Positions 59,471 through 64,000 of a DNA stretch of 64,000 nt are shown here, piece by piece. The translations under genes were made by a program, and so were the position numbers. Under the pieces are notes generated by a model. The model was not told the origin of the DNA. It ran no database searches and saw only the letters and a list, made by a program, of their open reading frames with translations. The stretch lies in NCBI GenBank assembly GCA_024291935.2, contig CM044317.1, forward strand, positions 21,350,230 through 21,414,229, read 5' to 3'. Within the stretch, counting starts at the first letter, position 1. Each line of letters starts with the position of its first letter. The DNA is from Okapia johnstoni (lineage: Eukaryota > Chordata > Mammalia > Artiodactyla > Giraffidae).

Positions 59471-60482
59471 AGTTCAGTTCAGGACAGTTCAGTCGCTCAG
59501 TCGTGTCCGACTCTTTGCGACCCCATGAATTGCAGCATGCCAGGCCTCCCTGTCCATCACCAACTCCCGGAGTTTACCCAAACCCATGTCCATCGAGTTG
59601 GTGATGCCATCCAACCATCTCATCCTCAGTCGTCCCCTTCTCCTCCTGCCCCCAATCCTTCCCAGCATTAGGGTCTTTTCCAATGAGTCAACTCTTCGCA
59701 TGAGGTGCCCAAAGTATTGGAGTTTCAGCTTCAACATCAGTCCTTCCAATGAACACCCAGGACTGATCTCCTTTAGGATGGACTGGTTGGATCTCCTTGC
59801 AGTCCAAGGGACTCTCAAGTGTCTTCTCCAACACCACAGTTCAAAAGCATCAATTCTTCGGTGCTCAGCTTTCTTCACCGTCCAACTCTCACATCCATAC
59901 GTGACCAATGGAAAAACCATAGCCTTGACTTGATGGACCTTTGTTGGCAAAGTAATGTCTCTGCTTTTAAATATGCTATCTAGGTTGGCCATAACCTTCC
60001 TTCCAAGGAGTAAGCGTCTTTTAATTTCATGGCTGCAATCACCATCAGCAGTGATTTTGGAGCCCCCAAAAATGAAGTCTGACACTGTTTCCACTGTTTC
60101 CCCATCTATTTCCCATGAAGTGATGGGACCAGATGCCATGATCTTAGTTTTCTGAATGTTGAGCTGTAAGCCAACTTTTTCACTCTCCTCTTTCACCTTC
60201 ATCAAGAGGCTCTTTAGTTCTTCTTCAATTTCTGCCATAAGGGTGGTGTCATCTGTATATCTGAGGTTATTGATGTTTCTCCCGGCAATCTTGATTCCAG
60301 CTTGTGTTTCTTCCAGCCCAGCGTTTCTCACGATGTACTCTGCATAGAAGTTAAATAAGCAGGTTGACAATATACAGCCTTGACGTACTCCTTTTCCTAT
60401 TTGGAACCAGTCTGTTGTTCCATGTCCAGTTCCAACTGTTGCTTCCTGACCTGCATACAGGTTTCTCAAGAGACAGGTCAGA
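59471..60482 (-). mobile_element. Young 5'-truncated BovB LINE insertion
   Basis: Minus-strand RTE-clade retrotransposon 3' third. One frame stays open for 326 codons (60469-59489). It has the RT region with the catalytic box in the altered form 'YTDDTT' and the thumb/C-terminal region. The endonuclease and the start of RT are missing, so it cannot move on its own. GAAAGGACC flanks it at 59462-59470 and 60483-60491, marking a single target-primed insertion. Confidence 0.9.
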
Positions 60483-60491
60483 GAAAGGACC

Positions 60492-61640
60492 TGGGTCCTA
60501 CATTAAATAACTGGCAAATAAAGATGACTTGTACTTTAAGTTAAAATATCTAAGAATATATGTGTTATTTTAAAAATGATATCCTGCTTTAAAAGACTTT
60601 TTGGATTAACCAAACAACTAAGGGGTCCAGATAAAAGGGCTCCTACTGTTCAATTAGAACACAAATTTGTAATGTCTATGGCCAGTTAGCTTCAAATATA
60701 TGTGTTTTTTTTTTACCTTGTCATCTCTACAACTGCCACAACTCTACAAATGCAGATGACTCCAGGTGATAATTTTCTGATGATATGATCAGCACTCTTA
60801 TCCTTACGAAGTCACACCTGTTCAGTCTCAAAATTTCTTTGTATGAAATCATGGGTTAATTTTGCTGGAGGAGATGCATGCTCTCTTATACACACATTCA
60901 CTCATTTTCCAAAATACAGTTTTCCATCATCCTATTAGAAATTACATCATTATATTCTGTCAACTTTTGAAAAGAAGTACTCTACTTTGACATCTGCATT
61001 GCCTGTTTGTTTGTTTTTTTTTTAAATATATTCTAGGCATAGATTCCCTAGTAGTTGGCTTCAGGCCTCACCTGGCCTTAGAAGAGACATCACAATTCAT
61101 TTTCTACCTTCTCCTATTTAGCTATATGTTGAAGGAACATAAAACAGCATAAATGATGCTACTGAAAATATATTTAATATAATGATGATACGATTCATTT
61201 CTTTCTGTCCTAGTTACCCATATAAATAAAGAACTACATATATACTAGAACAACGAATTATTTCTTTTAGAAGTAAGTTAAAGCATTTAACAAGTAAGTT
61301 AAAGCATCAATTGCTCGTTAAAAAATGAAACCTAAAAACCAGTGTAATCTCCAAAAATAACAGCAAAAATGCTATGGGACAAATAACTTAATAACTGTAA
61401 AGTATTAACTCAATAAAACAATATTTTACTAAAATATTTTATTGTAATAAGATTCACTGTGCTCAAAATCAATACAAAGTAAGTTATAATTATTTACATA
61501 CAAATAAATGAAACTATGTACAGTAGTTAATAATAGCTGAGTAAACAGCATCAACACAATATTCGCCTTTAAATCAGTATGTAGTTTCCTAAGGATTTTT
61601 AACAACAGTAAAGAAAAAAATTGCTGATCATAGTTGTTCC
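60492..61640. other. AT-rich unique stretch
   Basis: No coding exon or named repeat. It contains one possible minus-strand poly(A) signal for PEX3 (AATAAA, plus-strand 61438-61443). Confidence 0.35.
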
Positions 61641-62220
61641 TTCTTATTTTCGGTCATGCTATGGCATGCAGGATCTTACATTCCCCAACCAGGGATCAGG
61701 GATTGAACCCGTGCCCCCTGCAGTGGGAGCATGGAGCCTTAACCACTGGACCACCAGGGAAGTCCTAATCCTACTTGTTAAATTAACTGATTTCTATTAA
61801 AAAAGAAAGTTCTCAACCAGATATATTTAAGACAAAGTATTTATCCCTTTGAAGATTAACTGGAGAAAAGTCAGATTCTCTCCTGTATACTGCAGTCCAG
61901 TGAACTTTAAGATTAAACAGTATTTTTTCCAAACTTTATATCTACTTCCCAAACAGATTTTACCTCAGTATTAATGTCAAAGTATAAAGTATTTACATTA
62001 TTTGACTTGGAACTAATATCCATGATGTAACAAACTATTAATTCTGATATTTGCACTGTATACACTCAGATACGCCCACAAAAACCAGTCTGTTGATGGC
62101 TTTAAAAAAATATATTAAGATGCCAAATAAATCTATTTTATTATGAAGACTCTGATTAAGAATATATTCTTATTAGACATTATGGTAACAAATCATTATC
62201 CTATATATAGTTGATTTATT
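61438..62220 (-). terminator. PEX3: Candidate PEX3 poly(A) signals
   Basis: AATAAA on the minus strand occurs at 62215-62220, 62137-62142 and 61438-61443, i.e. 66, 144 and 843 bases beyond the stop. Which one is used cannot be told from sequence. Confidence 0.3.
61648..61768 (-). repeat. CHR-type SINE
   Basis: Antisense CHR ('accagggatcagggattgaacccg...aaccactggaccaccagggaagtcc'). Confidence 0.85.
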
Positions 62221-62285
62221 CAGTGCATTTTTTAAAAAAAGTAACTGAATTCCATTGTAGCTGTTCTTGAAGGAAAAAAAAAAAA

Positions 62286-62369
62286 TCATTTTTCCAGTTG
62301 TTGAGGAGTACTAAAAGCCTCGTACACATTAGCAGCAAAGTCTTTCACTTGCTCCATCATTAACAGATC
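62286..62369 (-). CDS. PEX3: PEX3 last coding exon
   Basis: On the minus strand, 'tttgctag' precedes a phase-0 exon of 27 codons and TGA. It encodes DLLMMEQVKDF, then AANVYEAFSTPQQLEK, the C-terminus of peroxin 3. PEX3 is a peroxisomal membrane protein that docks PEX19 and is needed for insertion of membrane proteins and for peroxisome formation. This cytosolic tail lies at the end of the PEX19-binding domain. The earlier exons should lie beyond 64000. It converges on FUCA2, with about 7.2 kb between the two stop codons, as in other mammals. Confidence 0.93.
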   Translation of the reverse strand, partial: DLLMMEQVKDFAANVYEAFSTPQQLEK

Positions 62370-63524
62370 CTAGCAAAGATGAGAATAAAACATTACAGTT
62401 TGTAAAAACAACAGATAATCTGAATTCATTTCTGCAATCAGGCAATAAATTTAGCTCAAAGTTTTGTGGCATTAAGGCCAAAAAGAAAACCATTTAATGA
62501 AAGTAGCTTCTTTCATAATGAATTCCTGGAGATATTTATTAAGTTCTTGTATGAGAGACAGTGGGTATGATAACTATTAAGTGTGGCTTGTCAAGATGAA
62601 CCGCTTACTGATGAAGGCAGAGACTTTTATGAAAATGGACAAAGATAAAGTTAAGTATAAATGCCAGAACTTACAACTTTTCCCCCTCACACTAAGAAGA
62701 TCCAAAATAGTCTTCAAATGGATCTGTGTGTGTGTGTCAAACACTGGATGAGTATCTGCTGAATATACGATTACAACAATATATAGACACATAAATAAAC
62801 CACACATATATACCTGAGAACAGGGGTTCTTAAGGGATTTGTTATTGTAGATAAAGAAAAAATTACATCTTCATTTTCATTAACCTTTCACTGAAATCTA
62901 GTATTTCTTTCAGTTGTGTATGTAAGCAACAAACTGACAGTAGAACCTGTGAGGTGGCCTTTAGCAGAATTCAGACATTTTAATATCATATGCTAGGTAA
63001 GTTGCGGAAGTTACATGAACTGTCATTTTAAAAAGTATTTTGAAACTGTATGCAGTTGGTTTTCGTTAAAACCTACATATTTTACAATATACACTTATAG
63101 GCATTATTCTGAGGTGTCCATAGGCTTCCCCAGAGAGTGAAAGGATCCATGGCAACAGAAACCATTATGTGGTTTATGCAGCCCAGTGAGCAGCAGAGAA
63201 ACAGGAAGTGAACCTATCCTTGATGTTCTCTCTTAAGCATCAGGAAATCCAGGTGAGCTTAGCAAGTCTTCATCTCACAAGTTCATAGTTAAATTCTCTG
63301 AATACCACATGGTACTTTAACCCACAGAAATCATAATTAAAAAAATTGGTGGAAGGCTTGTCAATTAATGGTCTAGTATTATAAACAATCTACATCCAAT
63401 GATACTAAGAAAATTTATTAATACTAAGCATTAGTATCAATTATGTTTGTACCTTTTATTTTCATTCTCAATTATGGACTTTAATATAGTATATAAATTA
63501 TTTAAGCACCAAAGCTGGTGTTGT
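62370..63524. other. Presumed last intron of PEX3
   Basis: No second exon is recognised up to 64000. It contains one copy of a direct repeat (62591-62696). Confidence 0.5.
62591..62696 (+). repeat. Direct repeat, copy 1
   Basis: About 85-90% identical by eye to 63760-63867. Shared stretches include 'cttactgatgaag', 'ttttatgaaaatgga' and 'aaatgccagaa.ttacaact'. Confidence 0.8.
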
Positions 63525-63737
63525 ATTAAGTGTGTGTTAGTCACTCAGTCATGTCTGACTCTGCGATCCCATGGACTGTGGCCTGCCAGGCTTCTCTGTC
63601 TGTGGAATTCTCCAGGCAAGAATACTGGAGTGGGTAGCCATTCCCTTCTCCAGGTGATCTTCCTGACCCAGGGATTGAACTTGGGTCTCTTGCACTGCAG
63701 GCAGATTCTTTACCATCTGAGCCACCAGGGAAGCCCC
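63525..63737 (-). repeat. Bov-tA SINE
   Basis: Complete antisense Bov-tA, 22 bases before copy 2 of the direct repeat. Confidence 0.92.
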
Positions 63738-63759
63738 AGTGTATGTATTATGCTACTCA

Positions 63760-63867
63760 TCAAGATGAACAGCTTACTGATGAAGCCAGAGATTTTTATG
63801 AAAATGGAGAAAGGTAAAGTTAAGGTTTAAATGCCAGAAGTTACAACTATTTTTTTTCTTACACTAA
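63760..63867 (+). repeat. Direct repeat, copy 2
   Basis: Partner of 62591-62696, about 1.17 kb away. It matches no repeat family that I recognise. Confidence 0.8.
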
Positions 63868-64000
63868 TATGCACATAAAAATTAAAAGAAAATTTAAAAC
63901 AAGTGTTCAAAAAATTTTGAGCTAAAATTAAACTTAAGTCACATGTGAAGGACAAGCCAATGATCTATACAAGAGAAAGGAAAAATTACAACCCATAGCC

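Noticed and set aside
1..64000. CRISPR array, phage, operon or other prokaryotic defence system
   Set aside because: No regular spacer-repeat array and no bacterial-type gene cluster; the sequence is a mammalian genome with introns and SINEs.

Overview
The window is nuclear DNA from a ruminant, most likely a bovid. The evidence is dense ruminant-specific repeats: Bov-tA and BovA2 SINEs, CHR-type tRNA-Glu SINEs, BovB (RTE) LINE fragments and ruminant L1 3' ends. Older mammalian MIR, L2, MER5, hAT-Charlie and MLT1 copies lie among them. Genes have GT-AG introns and CpG-rich first exons. Cattle, sheep and goat cannot be separated by eye. No prokaryotic, viral or CRISPR-type system is present.

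Three host genes are visible. (1) A minus-strand first coding exon (14705 down to 14486) lies in a CpG island at about 13.75-15.1 kb. Its acidic, proline-rich N-terminus with an RGRSQSD motif fits an alternative first exon of PHACTR2; bases 1-14485 would then be its first intron. (2) FUCA2, the plasma/secreted alpha-L-fucosidase, is complete on the plus strand: seven coding exons from 37685 to about 55.0 kb, all with GT-AG junctions and consistent phase. (3) The last coding exon of PEX3 (peroxisome biogenesis) is on the minus strand at 62369-62286. The order PHACTR2 (-), FUCA2 (+), PEX3 (-) matches the known mammalian order (human 6q24.2, inverted): PHACTR2 and FUCA2 are divergent, FUCA2 and PEX3 are tail-to-tail.

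Layout: 1-13.7 kb is presumed PHACTR2 intron, opening with a large inverted repeat (1-165 against 443-609). 13.75-15.1 kb is the PHACTR2 CpG island. 15.1-37.5 kb is intergenic and repeat-rich, including nested BovB copies at 34.2-36.8 kb and an LTR-like segment at 33.7-34.2 kb. 37.5-37.9 kb is the FUCA2 CpG promoter and exon 1. 37.9-55.1 kb is the rest of FUCA2, with repeats in the larger introns. 55.1-62.3 kb is the FUCA2/PEX3 3' interval. 62.4-64 kb is presumed PEX3 intron.

The main oddity is in FUCA2: the last exon carries an apparent one-base insertion at about 54991-54997. It moves the reading frame to an early stop at 55012, while the conserved C-terminal frame stays open to a stop at 55091. 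This is either a real variant that truncates and alters the C-terminus, or a sequence error. The genes do not form one pathway; they are ordinary neighbours in a conserved block.
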